A stretch of 5,775 nucleotides of DNA from Synergistota bacterium (GTDB taxonomy: Bacteria; Synergistota; JAGHAJ01): positions 1 through 5,775 of the forward strand of contig JAGHAJ010000015.1 of assembly GCA_021161545.1 (NCBI GenBank). Direction: 5' to 3'. Numbering within the stretch: the stretch's first letter is position 1; each line of letters opens with the position of its first letter. Both the position numbers and the translations under genes were made by a program. The notes under the pieces were generated by a model. That model made no database searches and was not told where the DNA came from. It saw only the letters and a program-made list of their open reading frames with translations. Below are positions 1-5,775 of this stretch, in pieces.

Positions 1-341
1 AACAACGACAAGGACCCCTGAACATCACTATCTTCCTGATAAGGATGAATATCTACAAGCTTATCCATTCTCGCAACATCTTCATTTACCTTTGGATTAT
101 ACTTCATGGTACAAGAGCCTAAAGGGTAAAATCCACTATCAACTCCATAATTTATCCTCGAAAGGGCAGTAAAATGCCTTACTACATCAACTTCTGACAC
201 CTCAGGAAGCTCCATTTCTCCTTTTCTGACAAGACTAGAAGGAATAACTTTACCTACATCCACATCTGGCACATCAAGAGCGGGAACATCTATACCCACT
301 TTACCCCTTTTAGAAAGCTCATATATTAGCTTTTCAGCCAT
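1..341 (-). CDS. gcvPB: Glycine dehydrogenase (decarboxylating) subunit 2, N-terminal part
   Basis: This is the beta half of the PLP-dependent P protein, which with GcvPA decarboxylates glycine and passes the aminomethyl group to the lipoyl arm of GcvH. About 113 codons are present and the gene continues past the left edge; the family is usually near 480 residues. The visible protein begins [13 protein letters not shown] and contains the family hallmark block [18 protein letters not shown], then [20 protein letters not shown] (around residues 69-88) and a VQGSL motif near the cut. The PLP-binding lysine lies further downstream and is not in the window. The ATG overlaps the end of gcvPA by 8 bp (ATGGCTGA holds both start and stop). 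A G-rich ribosome site (GGAGGGGGG) sits inside the last gcvPA codons, so translation is probably coupled, helping keep the two subunits at equal amounts. Identification is firm; only the C-terminal part is unseen. Confidence 0.95.
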   Translation of the reverse strand, partial: MAEKLIYELSKRGKVGIDVPALDVPDVDVGKVIPSSLVRKGEMELPEVSEVDVVRHFTALSRINYGVDSGFYPLGSCTMKYNPKVNEDVARMDKLVDIHPYQEDSDVQGSLSL

Positions 342-1689
342 CGTTTACACCCCCCTCCATCGCAGAGAGAAAACTATCTATATCCTCTTTGCGGATGAGT
401 TCCGTAACTGCCACAAGCATGTACCCTTCATACTCTGGATAGAACCTTCCAAGGTTTAATCCTCCTACTATTCCCTTTGCTTTCAACCTCACATTCAATT
501 CTTCTACGGGAATGTTCGGCTTAAAGGCAAATTCGTTAAACACCTTGTTGCTCAGGACCTCTATAGAGTTGTTCCTAAGCGCAGAGATAAAGTACTGAGT
601 CTTTGCAAAATTCTGGTATGAGATAGCCCTCAATCCTTCTTTTCCTACAAGACTCAAGTATACACTAACAGTAAGAGCACACAACCCCTCATTAGAACAA
701 ATATTACTTGTAGCTTTAGCTCTCTTTATATGCTGTTCTCTTGCCTGCAAGGTCAACACGAATCCTCTATTACCATCAACGTCTTCCGTCATACCCACAA
801 GCCTTCCGGGCATCCTCCTCAGATACTTCTCCTTAGCCGCAATCACTCCTACATATGGACCACCATAGTTCAAAGGAAGACCAAAGCTTTGTAACTCAGC
901 AGCAACTATATCTGCACCAAGGTTACCGGGCGCCTCTAAGATACCATACGCCATAGGTTCACTTACAGCAACTATCAACGATGCATTCTTTACCTTATGA
1001 ACTATATCCGATATGAGGGGTATATCTTCCACCATGCCCAAAAAATTGGGAGATTGAATAACCACTCCAACTGTATCCTCTGTTAGAATATCTTTCAACG
1101 CCTCTATGTCAACCTTACCTTCCAAAGCAGGTATCTCAACAATCTCATATCCTTGCCCATGAAGGTAGGTTTCAACCGTCTCTCTATATTCTGGGTGCAA
1201 CATTCTACTTAAAGCAATCCTTCCTCTACCCCTATTCATCCTAAGTGCAAGAAGGGCTGCTTCAGCAGTGGCAGAAGCACCATCATACATAGAGGCATTT
1301 GCTACATCCATACCAAATATGTTTGCCACATGGGTCTGAAACTCAAATATCGATACCAATGTACCCTGACTTATCTCTGGTTGGTAGGGGGTATAAGCCG
1401 TATAAAACTCAGACCTTGAAACCATATGATTCACAACTGAAGGTATATAGTGCCTATAGGCACCAGCTCCAAGGAAACTAACCTTACCATATAGCGAAGA
1501 GTTTCTGGCTGCTGCGCTCTCAAAATCACGTCTTACATCAAGCTCTGACTTCGCACGGGGTATATCCAGTAGCTTGCTTAGCCGAAACTTCTCTGGAATA
1601 TCCGAAAACAACTCATCAATGGAGCTAACACCTATCTCCTTAAGCATCTCCTTCCTATCCTTTTCGGTTATAGGAAGATACGGATACAT
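334..1689 (-). CDS. gcvPA: Glycine dehydrogenase (decarboxylating) subunit 1
   Basis: This is the alpha half of the split P protein; it dimerises with GcvPB to form the glycine decarboxylase of the cleavage system. With the start chosen here it has 451 residues, normal for the family. Recognisable blocks, in order, are [12 protein letters not shown] (about residue 72), [15 protein letters not shown] (about 96), the glycine/serine-rich [18 protein letters not shown] (about 131), [20 protein letters not shown] (about 243), [15 protein letters not shown] (about 267), [18 protein letters not shown] (about 317) and a C-terminal [18 protein letters not shown]. This subunit normally lacks the PLP lysine, which is on GcvPB. 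An in-frame GTG three codons earlier (1698) would overlap the gcvH stop, but it has no room for a ribosome site. The ATG at 1689 lies 8 nt after GAGGAG and gives the usual MYPYLP-type N-terminus. It begins 5 nt after gcvH. No frameshift or odd composition is visible. Confidence 0.96.
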   Translation of the reverse strand: MYPYLPITEKDRKEMLKEIGVSSIDELFSDIPEKFRLSKLLDIPRAKSELDVRRDFESAAARNSSLYGKVSFLGAGAYRHYIPSVVNHMVSRSEFYTAYTPYQPEISQGTLVSIFEFQTHVANIFGMDVANASMYDGASATAEAALLALRMNRGRGRIALSRMLHPEYRETVETYLHGQGYEIVEIPALEGKVDIEALKDILTEDTVGVVIQSPNFLGMVEDIPLISDIVHKVKNASLIVAVSEPMAYGILEAPGNLGADIVAAELQSFGLPLNYGGPYVGVIAAKEKYLRRMPGRLVGMTEDVDGNRGFVLTLQAREQHIKRAKATSNICSNEGLCALTVSVYLSLVGKEGLRAISYQNFAKTQYFISALRNNSIEVLSNKVFNEFAFKPNIPVEELNVRLKAKGIVGGLNLGRFYPEYEGYMLVAVTELIRKEDIDSFLSAMEGGVNDG

Positions 1690-1694
1690 CAGAC

Positions 1695-2063
1695 TCACTC
1701 CTCTTCTATACTCTCTTTATATTCTTCTTCTGTCATGAGGTCATCCAGCTCAGAAGGGTCACTCATTTCAACAACTATCATCCATCCCTTTCCTTCGGGG
1801 TCTTCATTAACTATCTGAGGCTTATCCACAACCGCGTTGTTAACTTCAACAACCTCTCCGCTAACAGGTGCATAGAGATCTGAAGCTGCTTTTACAGACT
1901 CTATGGTTCCAAAAGACTCACCCTTCTTCACCTCATCACCAATCTCCGGTAGCTCAACAAAAACTACATCTCCGAGTTCCTTCTGAGCAAAATCGGTAAT
2001 CCCTATTCTCCCCTTTCCATCCTCTACTTCAACCCACTCATGGGTCTTTGCATACTTTTTCAC
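1695..2063 (-). CDS. gcvH: Glycine cleavage system H protein (lipoyl carrier)
   Basis: H protein carries the aminomethyl intermediate on a lipoyl-lysine from P protein to T protein and returns reduced lipoate to the L protein. The 122-residue length is typical. The start is KKYAKTHEWVEVEDGKGRIG, where THEW is the common H-protein opening. The modified lysine is Lys58 in GTIESVKAASDLYAPVSGEV, the classic lipoylation loop. The segment NEDPEGKGWM near residue 86 matches the family C-terminal half. The tail is acidic (ending SIEEE). Translation starts at GTG (2063-2061), supported by a strong site, AAAGGAGGT, about 8 nt upstream; this site is formed by the last codons of gcvT (Lys-Arg-Arg-stop). 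The gap to gcvT is 6 nt. No lipoate attachment gene is in view, so lipoylation depends on genes elsewhere. Confidence 0.97.
   Translation of the reverse strand: MKKYAKTHEWVEVEDGKGRIGITDFAQKELGDVVFVELPEIGDEVKKGESFGTIESVKAASDLYAPVSGEVVEVNNAVVDKPQIVNEDPEGKGWMIVVEMSDPSELDDLMTEEEYKESIEEE
1698..1703 (-). promoter_or_regulatory. Ribosome binding site deciding the gcvPA start
   Basis: On the minus strand GAGGAG at the very end of gcvH lies 8 nt before the ATG at 1689. It overlaps the upstream GTG candidate at 1698 and so cannot serve it. This supports the ATG start of gcvPA. Confidence 0.7.
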
Positions 2064-2069
2064 GGTAAT

Positions 2070-3179
2070 CTACCTCCTTTTATAAAATGGTTTTTCAACA
2101 ATCCTTGCTTTCAAAAATTTATTCCTTATTTTTATCTGCACTTCATCCCCTAAATCTACAACACCACTCTTTATGTAACCCATCGCAATGTATTTCTTCA
2201 GATAGGGAGCAAATGTACCACTCGTAATATCTCCTACCTTTTCACCATCTTTGTATATTTCATAGTGCTGTCGTGGAACACCTTTATCTAACATTTCCAT
2301 ACCATACAACTTAATCGCAGGACCATTTTCTACCTCTTTTTTGAGTGCATCCTTGCCAATAAAGTTATCCTTGTTAAGTTTTACCGTCCAGAGAATATCC
2401 GCCTGAACTGGCGTATGATTTTCATCTATATCATGACCATAAAGTAACATTCCAGCTTCAAGTCTTAAAGTATCCCTTGCCCCCAAGGCACATGGCTCTA
2501 TACCGTACTCCTTACCAGCAGACATAATCAAATCCCACACAGCTTCTGCCTTATCCACCTCCTTGGTATAAAATTCAAAGCCATCAGAGCCAGTATATCC
2601 CGTTCTCGATATTATACCTTCTGCAAATACCCCATCACCAGAAAGTTTACCAAGATCAAAGTGATAGTATTTTATTGCAGAAAGGTCAACATCCATAAGT
2701 TTGGAAAGCAATTCTTCTGACTTTGGGCCCTGAATCGCAAGCTGAATATAATTAGGGCTCTCATTTTTAACAGTAACATCCATCCCTTTCGCCCTATCCA
2801 AAATCCAGTTATAATCCTTATCCGTATTTCCAGCATTAACTACCAGAAGATAGTGGTCATCTGCAAGCTTATATACAAGCAAGTCATCTACTATTCCTCC
2901 ATTTTCATAGCACATAGGCGAATACTTTGCCTGCTTGACTTTCATCTTACTTATATCATTCGTTATTAACATATTCACAAGCTTTGCAGCATCTCTACCG
3001 GTAACGTCAATCTCACCCATGTGCGAAACATCAAACAGTCCTACTCTCTCCCTAACTGCCATGTGTTCTTCAATAATGCTACTATACTGAATCGGCATAG
3101 CCCAACCTGCAAAATCTACAATCTTACCCCCATACCTCTTGTGAACCTCAATCAACGGAGTTTCCTTCAGCACCGCCAT
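2070..3179 (-). CDS. gcvT: Aminomethyltransferase (glycine cleavage T protein)
   Basis: T protein releases ammonia from the aminomethyl group held on GcvH and transfers the methylene carbon to tetrahydrofolate. The 369 residues match the family. Landmarks are VDFAGWAMPIQY (residues 21-32), FDVSHMGEI (49-57), the conserved folate-site region GGIVDD (94-99) with its aspartate pair, VVNAGN (113-118), SRTGYTGSDGFEFY (191-204), CALGARDTLRLEAGMLLYGHD (near 230-250) and the C-terminal SGTFAPYLKKYIAMGYI. It is the first gene of the operon, behind the glycine riboswitch. The ATG used here has only one base between an AAGGGGG ribosome site and the codon. The GTG two codons later (3173), 7 nt from that site, gives MLKETPLIEVHKRYGG, which resembles other T proteins, and could be the real start (367 residues). 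Function is secure; the exact start is not. Confidence 0.96.
   Translation of the reverse strand: MAVLKETPLIEVHKRYGGKIVDFAGWAMPIQYSSIIEEHMAVRERVGLFDVSHMGEIDVTGRDAAKLVNMLITNDISKMKVKQAKYSPMCYENGGIVDDLLVYKLADDHYLLVVNAGNTDKDYNWILDRAKGMDVTVKNESPNYIQLAIQGPKSEELLSKLMDVDLSAIKYYHFDLGKLSGDGVFAEGIISRTGYTGSDGFEFYTKEVDKAEAVWDLIMSAGKEYGIEPCALGARDTLRLEAGMLLYGHDIDENHTPVQADILWTVKLNKDNFIGKDALKKEVENGPAIKLYGMEMLDKGVPRQHYEIYKDGEKVGDITSGTFAPYLKKYIAMGYIKSGVVDLGDEVQIKIRNKFLKARIVEKPFYKRR
2072..2080 (-). promoter_or_regulatory. Ribosome binding site of gcvH inside the gcvT stop region
   Basis: AAAGGAGGT on the minus strand is a nearly full match to the anti-Shine-Dalgarno sequence. It is also the coding sequence for the last residues of GcvT plus the first base of its TAG stop. 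It lies about 8 nt before the GTG start of gcvH and makes that non-ATG start convincing. Confidence 0.8.
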
Positions 3180-3187
3180 CCCCCCTT

Positions 3188-3256
3188 AAAATTAGAAAAA
3201 CTCCCATCTCCCTATACAGAAAAGCTACCTTCTCTGTACAAGAGCCTGAGAGTTTT
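3188..3256 (-). terminator. Riboswitch expression platform with terminator-like fold
   Basis: Two nested pairings on the minus strand compete with aptamer II. The outer one joins AAAACTCTC (3256-3248), part of the aptamer core, to GGGAGTTTT (3205-3197): 9 bp with one G-U. The inner one joins TACAGAGAA (3238-3230) to TTTTCTGTA (3223-3215): 9 bp with one G-U and a 6-nt loop, and uses the CAGAG strand of P1. The outer helix runs directly into TTTTTCTAATTTT, a U-rich tract. With glycine bound, P1 and P2 of aptamer II would hold both 5' arms and allow read-through into gcvT. This suggests an ON switch acting on transcription. The pairings are read from sequence; the mechanism is inference, and the large internal gap makes it a non-standard terminator. 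Confidence 0.5.
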
Positions 3257-3410
3257 AGCCCCTTCGGCATTGCTCCCTCAATGAGAGCAATTCTCCAGAG
3301 TACCATCTGGCTGCAATCCTTTTACCTGAGAGATTCGGGTCCACCCCTTGCCCCTTCGGTCCTCTCCCATTAACTACGGGAAAGCGTCTCTTGCAACCAT
3401 CATCTGGCAC
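3232..3410 (-). promoter_or_regulatory. Tandem glycine riboswitch upstream of gcvT
   Basis: Two glycine aptamers lie head to tail on the minus strand. Aptamer I (about 3399-3308) has GGGAGAGGACCGAAGGGG and CTCTCAGGTAAAAGGA. Its P1 is a 9-bp helix, TGGTTGCAA (3399-3391) with TTGCAGCCA (3316-3308), and its P3a is CTTTCCC with GGGAGAG. Aptamer II (about 3300-3232) opens with CTCTGGAGAA, has a 9-bp P3a (ATTGCTCTC with GGGAGCAAT), then GCCGAAGGGGC and ACTCTCAGG. It closes with P1, CTCTG (3300-3296) to CAGAG (3236-3232). A leader-linker kink-turn is visible: leader GTGCCA pairs with linker TGGTAC, the leader has a 3-nt bulge GAT, and both strands then carry GA before P1. The motif order and the downstream gcvT match the known Rfam glycine riboswitch class. 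The aptamer II 3' joining segment (AGGCTCTTGTAC) departs from the common AGGTAAAAGGAC form. Binding of glycine is inferred from the family. Confidence 0.96.
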
Positions 3411-3437
3411 ACAATATTTAATTATCTACTATTTTAT

Positions 3438-3466
3438 ATACTAAACCACAGAATCTCCTTTGTCAA
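3438..3466 (-). promoter_or_regulatory. Promoter of the gcvT-gcvH-gcvPA-gcvPB operon
   Basis: On the minus strand a perfect -35 TTGACA (3466-3461) is followed by a 17-nt spacer and a -10 TAGTAT (3443-3438), inside an AT-rich stretch (TAGTATATAAAATAG). Transcription would start near 3430, about 20 nt before the first paired base of the riboswitch. That is the arrangement expected for a riboswitch-controlled operon. Confidence 0.75.
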
Positions 3467-3561
3467 GCCCTCATTTAGTTGCATCACAGATAGGTATGAA
3501 GATATGTTCCAGTTTCAGGATAATGGAGAGATAAGGAATATTCAGCAAAAAGTTGCAAACC
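3467..3561. other. Spacer between divergent promoters, no gene
   Basis: This lies between the gcv promoter and the transporter promoter. It has no convincing ORF start, no strong inverted repeat and no recognisable RNA. Short matches such as GTTG...CAAC around 3553-3570 are too small to call an operator. It has room for regulator binding sites, but I cannot name one. Confidence 0.4.
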
Positions 3562-3590
3562 TTGACAACCATTACTCATCGGAGTATAAT
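3562..3590 (+). promoter_or_regulatory. Perfect-consensus promoter of the tctCBA operon
   Basis: TTGACA (3562-3567), a 17-bp spacer and TATAAT (3585-3590) match the housekeeping sigma consensus at all twelve box positions with ideal spacing. Transcription would begin near 3597, leaving a leader of about 20 nt before the tctC start. Such a promoter is intrinsically strong, so either the operon is made at high level or a repressor acts on it. Confidence 0.85.
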
Positions 3591-3617
3591 CAACCACACA
3601 ATCAAAAAGGAGGGATT

Positions 3618-4577
3618 ATGATGCGTAGGAGTTTTTCAATTTTTATTGTTGTTGCTCTCATGCTATCCGTGGTAGCCACCGGATATGCAGCGAAATACCC
3701 CATTAAGCCAGTAAAAATAATTGTAGCGTTCTCCGCTGGTGGAGGCACAGACACAGCTGCAAGGGTCATGGCAAAATTTGCAAAGAAGTATTTTCCACAA
3801 CCATTTGTAGTAGTTAACAAACCCGGAGCAGGTGGGCAAATAGGATTTGAGGCATTGGCATTCAGCAGAAAGGATGGTTATACAATAGGATTTATAAACA
3901 CACCACATGTGGTAAGCCATTATGTATCTGGTAGAGCAAAGTACAAACTTAGCGACTTTCAACCCATATGCAACGTAGTAACAGACCCTGGCGTATTGGC
4001 AGTGAGGAGTGACGACAAGCGATTCAAAACCCTGAAAGACATCGTAGCATATGCCAAAAAACACCCCGGAAAACTAAGTGCAGCTACAACAGGTCCGGGT
4101 GGAGACGACTCCATAGCACTCGCACTCTTTACAGATGAAGCGAAAATCAAAATCAAAGATGTGCCTTTTGGTGGCTCATCCAAAGAGAAAGCAGCCTTAC
4201 TCGGAGGACATGTTGACATTGGGATGGTAAATGTAAGTCAGATATGGTCACTGGTAAACGCCGGAAAACTTAGAATGATAGCAGTAATGACAAAAAAGAG
4301 ATTGCCGTACCTTCCAAACATTCCTACATTCAAAGAGTTTGGCTACGCAGTATATTCTGATTCTTCAAGAGGTATAGCTGCTCCAAGAGGAATACCATCA
4401 CATGCATTCAAGAAACTAAGCGAAACATTTACCAAAGTCATGAAAGACCCTGGTTTCATCAAGGAAGCCAAGAAAATACACTTACTATTGAACTTTATGA
4501 ACGCAAAACAGTTTGAAGAGTACTTACTAACCGAGGAAAAGTTGATAAGAAAGGTGTACAAGAAACACCCGTGGTAA
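3618..4577 (+). CDS. tctC: TTT transporter periplasmic substrate-binding protein (Bug/TctC family)
   Basis: This is the extracytoplasmic receptor of a tripartite tricarboxylate transporter; it binds a small carboxylate-type ligand and delivers it to the TctA/TctB membrane complex. The protein has 319 residues, normal for the family. Residues 1-25 form a Sec signal peptide: MMRRS, then a hydrophobic stretch, with cleavage probably near Ala24. No lipobox cysteine is present. The mature start, YPIKPVKIIVAFSAGGGTDTAARV, is the signature of the Bug family, followed by NKPGAGGQIG (67-76), TGPGG (158-162), PFGGSSKEKAALLGGHVDIG (183-202) and the IAAPRGIP block (253-260). The frame is open upstream to 3348, but that part crosses the riboswitch and promoter, and AAGGAGG at 3607 supports ATG 3618; ATG 3621, at better spacing, is equally possible. 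The substrate cannot be predicted: Bug proteins bind diverse ligands including citrate, amino acids and aromatic acids. Confidence 0.95.
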   Translation: MMRRSFSIFIVVALMLSVVATGYAAKYPIKPVKIIVAFSAGGGTDTAARVMAKFAKKYFPQPFVVVNKPGAGGQIGFEALAFSRKDGYTIGFINTPHVVSHYVSGRAKYKLSDFQPICNVVTDPGVLAVRSDDKRFKTLKDIVAYAKKHPGKLSAATTGPGGDDSIALALFTDEAKIKIKDVPFGGSSKEKAALLGGHVDIGMVNVSQIWSLVNAGKLRMIAVMTKKRLPYLPNIPTFKEFGYAVYSDSSRGIAAPRGIPSHAFKKLSETFTKVMKDPGFIKEAKKIHLLLNFMNAKQFEEYLLTEEKLIRKVYKKHPW

Positions 4578-4581
4578 CACA

Positions 4582-4998
4582 ATGAACAGAATACAAATAA
4601 TCCCTATAATACTTATAGTAATATCTTCTCTAATGATAAAGGCAGCCCTTGCATACCCTGCAAGGGCTGCCTTTGCTTCGCACTATGTTATATTCTGGGC
4701 ACTTATACTGATCGCCTTCTGCATTGCAATAATATTTGGGACTAAAAAGAAGACAGAGAAAATAAAAGAACCCAAGAAATTACTTTTCCTCATAATGTCT
4801 GTCACCCTTTATCTATTTGCCATGACATACATAGGGTTCTTCATCTCAAGTGCAGCATTCATGATAGGGACAATGTTATACTTAGGCGTAAAGGACAAAA
4901 TAGCGTTACTTACCACTACCATCTTAGTATTGGGCGGAATTTATTTTATATTCTTAAAGTTCCTGGAAGTTCCAGTTCCATCAGGGATACTCTTTTAA
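4582..4998 (+). CDS. tctB: TTT transporter small membrane subunit (TctB)
   Basis: This is the small integral membrane partner of TctA. At 138 residues it is close to the family's usual 140-180. Hydrophobic segments lie at about 5-19, 34-53, 67-84, 86-101 and 108-126, with a charged cytoplasmic-type stretch (GTKKKTEKIKEPKK) between the second and third. The C-terminus FLKFLEVPVPSGILF is the most telling part, since TctB proteins typically end in a short helix followed by a V-P-x-P-x-G motif. Primary identity is low, as is normal for TctB, so the call rests on topology, this tail and its place between tctC and tctA. It starts 4 nt after the tctC stop with no good ribosome site (only CGTGGT), suggesting translation coupled to tctC. 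Residues 19-31 are encoded by a perfect stem-loop, noted separately. Confidence 0.88.
   Translation: MNRIQIIPIILIVISSLMIKAALAYPARAAFASHYVIFWALILIAFCIAIIFGTKKKTEKIKEPKKLLFLIMSVTLYLFAMTYIGFFISSAAFMIGTMLYLGVKDKIALLTTTILVLGGIYFIFLKFLEVPVPSGILF
4638..4674 (+). repeat. Perfect 16-bp-arm inverted repeat inside tctB
   Basis: Arm AAAGGCAGCCCTTGCA (4638-4653) and its exact reverse complement (4659-4674) flank the 5-nt loop TACCC. The flanking bases 4637 (T) and 4675 (G) add a possible G-U pair in RNA. The repeat is fully within the reading frame and encodes residues 19-31 of TctB. It is more GC-rich than its surroundings. On the plus strand the stem is followed by TTTGCTTCG, only a weak U-tract. It could be an internal attenuator or RNA-stabilising hairpin; the repeat itself is certain, its role is not. 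Confidence 0.9.
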
Positions 4999-5013
4999 AG
5001 GAGAGAATAAAAA

Positions 5014-5775
5014 ATGTTCGAACACATGTATGCAGGACTCATGCTGTTGATGAATCCAAGCTCTATACTCACTATATTTCTAGGAGTAGTTAGTGGAATA
5101 ATGATAGGTGCATTGCCCGGATTAACAGCAACAATGGCTGTTGCCTTATTGATACCAGTAACATTTGGTATGCCTCCAGAACAGGGTCTGGCACTCCTTG
5201 GAGGTGTGTATTCTGGAGCAATGTACGGTGGCTCTATATCAGCCATCCTACTACATACACCAGGTACACCTGCTGCTGCAGCAACCACTTTCGATGGCTA
5301 CCCCATGACACAGAAAGGGGAAGGTGGAAAAGCATTAGCAACATCAGTAGTTGCCTCTTTTGCAGGTGGCATACTAAGTACAGTTGCACTTCTATTTATA
5401 GCTCCTTTATTAGCATCCATCGCACTCAGGTTTGGTCCTGCTGAGTATTTCCTGCTTGCAATATTAGGGTTAACTACCATCGCCACCCTATCAACTGGGA
5501 ACATAGTAAAAGGATTAGCATCTGGAGTCATAGGACTATTACTAGCAACTGTCGGCACAGACCCTATAAGCGGATATGGTAGATTTACACTCGGTTCAAC
5601 CAATCTTCTTGGAGGAATACCATTTATGCCTGCGTTAATAGGACTCTTTTCTATGGCACAGGTATTAACACTTTCAGAGAGTGAGTACATAGTAAGAATA
5701 GAAAAGGAAGCTCTAAGAAGAATAAGGCATGTCTCCATAACAATAAAAGAATTAAAAAAATTAAAGGGTATAATA
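5014..5775 (+). CDS. tctA: TTT transporter large membrane subunit (TctA), N-terminal part
   Basis: This is the main translocation subunit of the tripartite tricarboxylate transporter. It is an inner-membrane protein that moves the substrate brought by TctC, in characterised systems driven by an ion gradient. The first 254 codons are present and open to the right edge, about half of the usual 500 residues. Family motifs are clear: GIMIGALPGLTATMAVALL (28-46), the strongly conserved YGGSISAILLHTPGTPAAAA (71-90) with TTFDGYPMTQKGEGGKALA directly after it (91-109), RFGPAEYFLLAILGL (139-153), then DPISGYGRFTLGS (183-195) and GGIPFMPALIGLFSMAQVL (200-218). Many hydrophobic helices alternate with short loops. 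AAGGAG at 4998-5003 lies 10 nt before the ATG. The gap after tctB is 15 nt, so it belongs to the same operon. Confidence 0.96.
   Translation, partial: MFEHMYAGLMLLMNPSSILTIFLGVVSGIMIGALPGLTATMAVALLIPVTFGMPPEQGLALLGGVYSGAMYGGSISAILLHTPGTPAAAATTFDGYPMTQKGEGGKALATSVVASFAGGILSTVALLFIAPLLASIALRFGPAEYFLLAILGLTTIATLSTGNIVKGLASGVIGLLLATVGTDPISGYGRFTLGSTNLLGGIPFMPALIGLFSMAQVLTLSESEYIVRIEKEALRRIRHVSITIKELKKLKGII

Noticed and set aside
1299-1481. 60-codon plus-strand ORF inside gcvPA
   Set aside because: It is fully antisense to conserved GcvPA motifs, and its translation resembles no protein I know.
3021-3284. Plus-strand ORF over the gcvT start and riboswitch
   Set aside because: It is antisense to gcvT and the structured RNA leader, with a translation of biased composition.
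3431-3443. TATATAAA stretch as an alternative -10 box for the gcv promoter
   Set aside because: It lies 20 or more bases from the TTGACA box, too far; TAGTAT at 17 bp is the better choice.
3348-3617. Open frame extending tctC upstream by 90 codons
   Set aside because: It runs through the riboswitch on the other strand and the perfect promoter, and precedes the ribosome site and signal peptide. It is chance openness.
3602-4219. Several minus-strand ORFs under tctC
   Set aside because: They overlap the well-supported TctC coding sequence, have low-complexity or cysteine-rich odd translations and no ribosome sites.
4963-4977. Short palindrome CTGGAAGTTCCAG near the end of tctB
   Set aside because: Six-bp arms with one central base are common by chance, and the segment encodes the conserved LEVPVP tail.
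5298-5738. 146-codon minus-strand ORF within tctA
   Set aside because: It is antisense to a clear TctA frame, has no family resemblance, and is explained by the codon bias of the real gene.

Overview
The window reads as ordinary chromosome from an AT-rich, probably anaerobic bacterium. Codon use favours ATA (Ile) and AGA/AGG (Arg), and GC is about 40% by eye. A two-subunit glycine decarboxylase (separate GcvPA and GcvPB) beside a tripartite tricarboxylate (TTT) transporter is a combination I would expect in Synergistota, Thermotogota, Atribacterota or anaerobic Bacillota. I cannot choose among these from the sequence.

Left half, minus strand (3466 down to 1): a glycine cleavage operon in the order gcvT, gcvH, gcvPA, gcvPB. 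gcvPB runs off the left edge. The genes are packed with gaps of 5-6 nt or an 8-nt overlap, and the ribosome sites of the downstream genes lie inside the ends of the genes before them. A well-formed promoter at 3438-3466 reads into a tandem glycine riboswitch. The riboswitch has a leader-linker kink-turn that can be traced base by base, and is followed by a terminator-like expression platform. Together these encode the T, H and P proteins, which split glycine into CO2, ammonia and methylene-tetrahydrofolate, apparently switched by glycine itself. The L protein gene is not in the window.

Middle (3411-3617): a divergent intergenic region. It holds the gcv promoter on the minus strand and, about 95 bp away on the plus strand, a promoter with perfect consensus -35 and -10 boxes and a 17-bp spacer, facing the transporter genes.

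Right half, plus strand (3618 to 5775): tctC, tctB and tctA (cut by the right edge), a complete TTT uptake operon of the Bug/TctC periplasmic binding protein type. The substrate cannot be read from sequence; known family members take up citrate and other carboxylates. A perfect 16-bp-arm stem-loop lies inside the start of tctB, where it could reduce membrane-subunit expression relative to the binding protein.

I see no mobile element, CRISPR array, tRNA or rRNA, and no clearly new system. The observations most worth following up are the intragenic hairpin, the riboswitch platform and the divergent pairing with the transporter.
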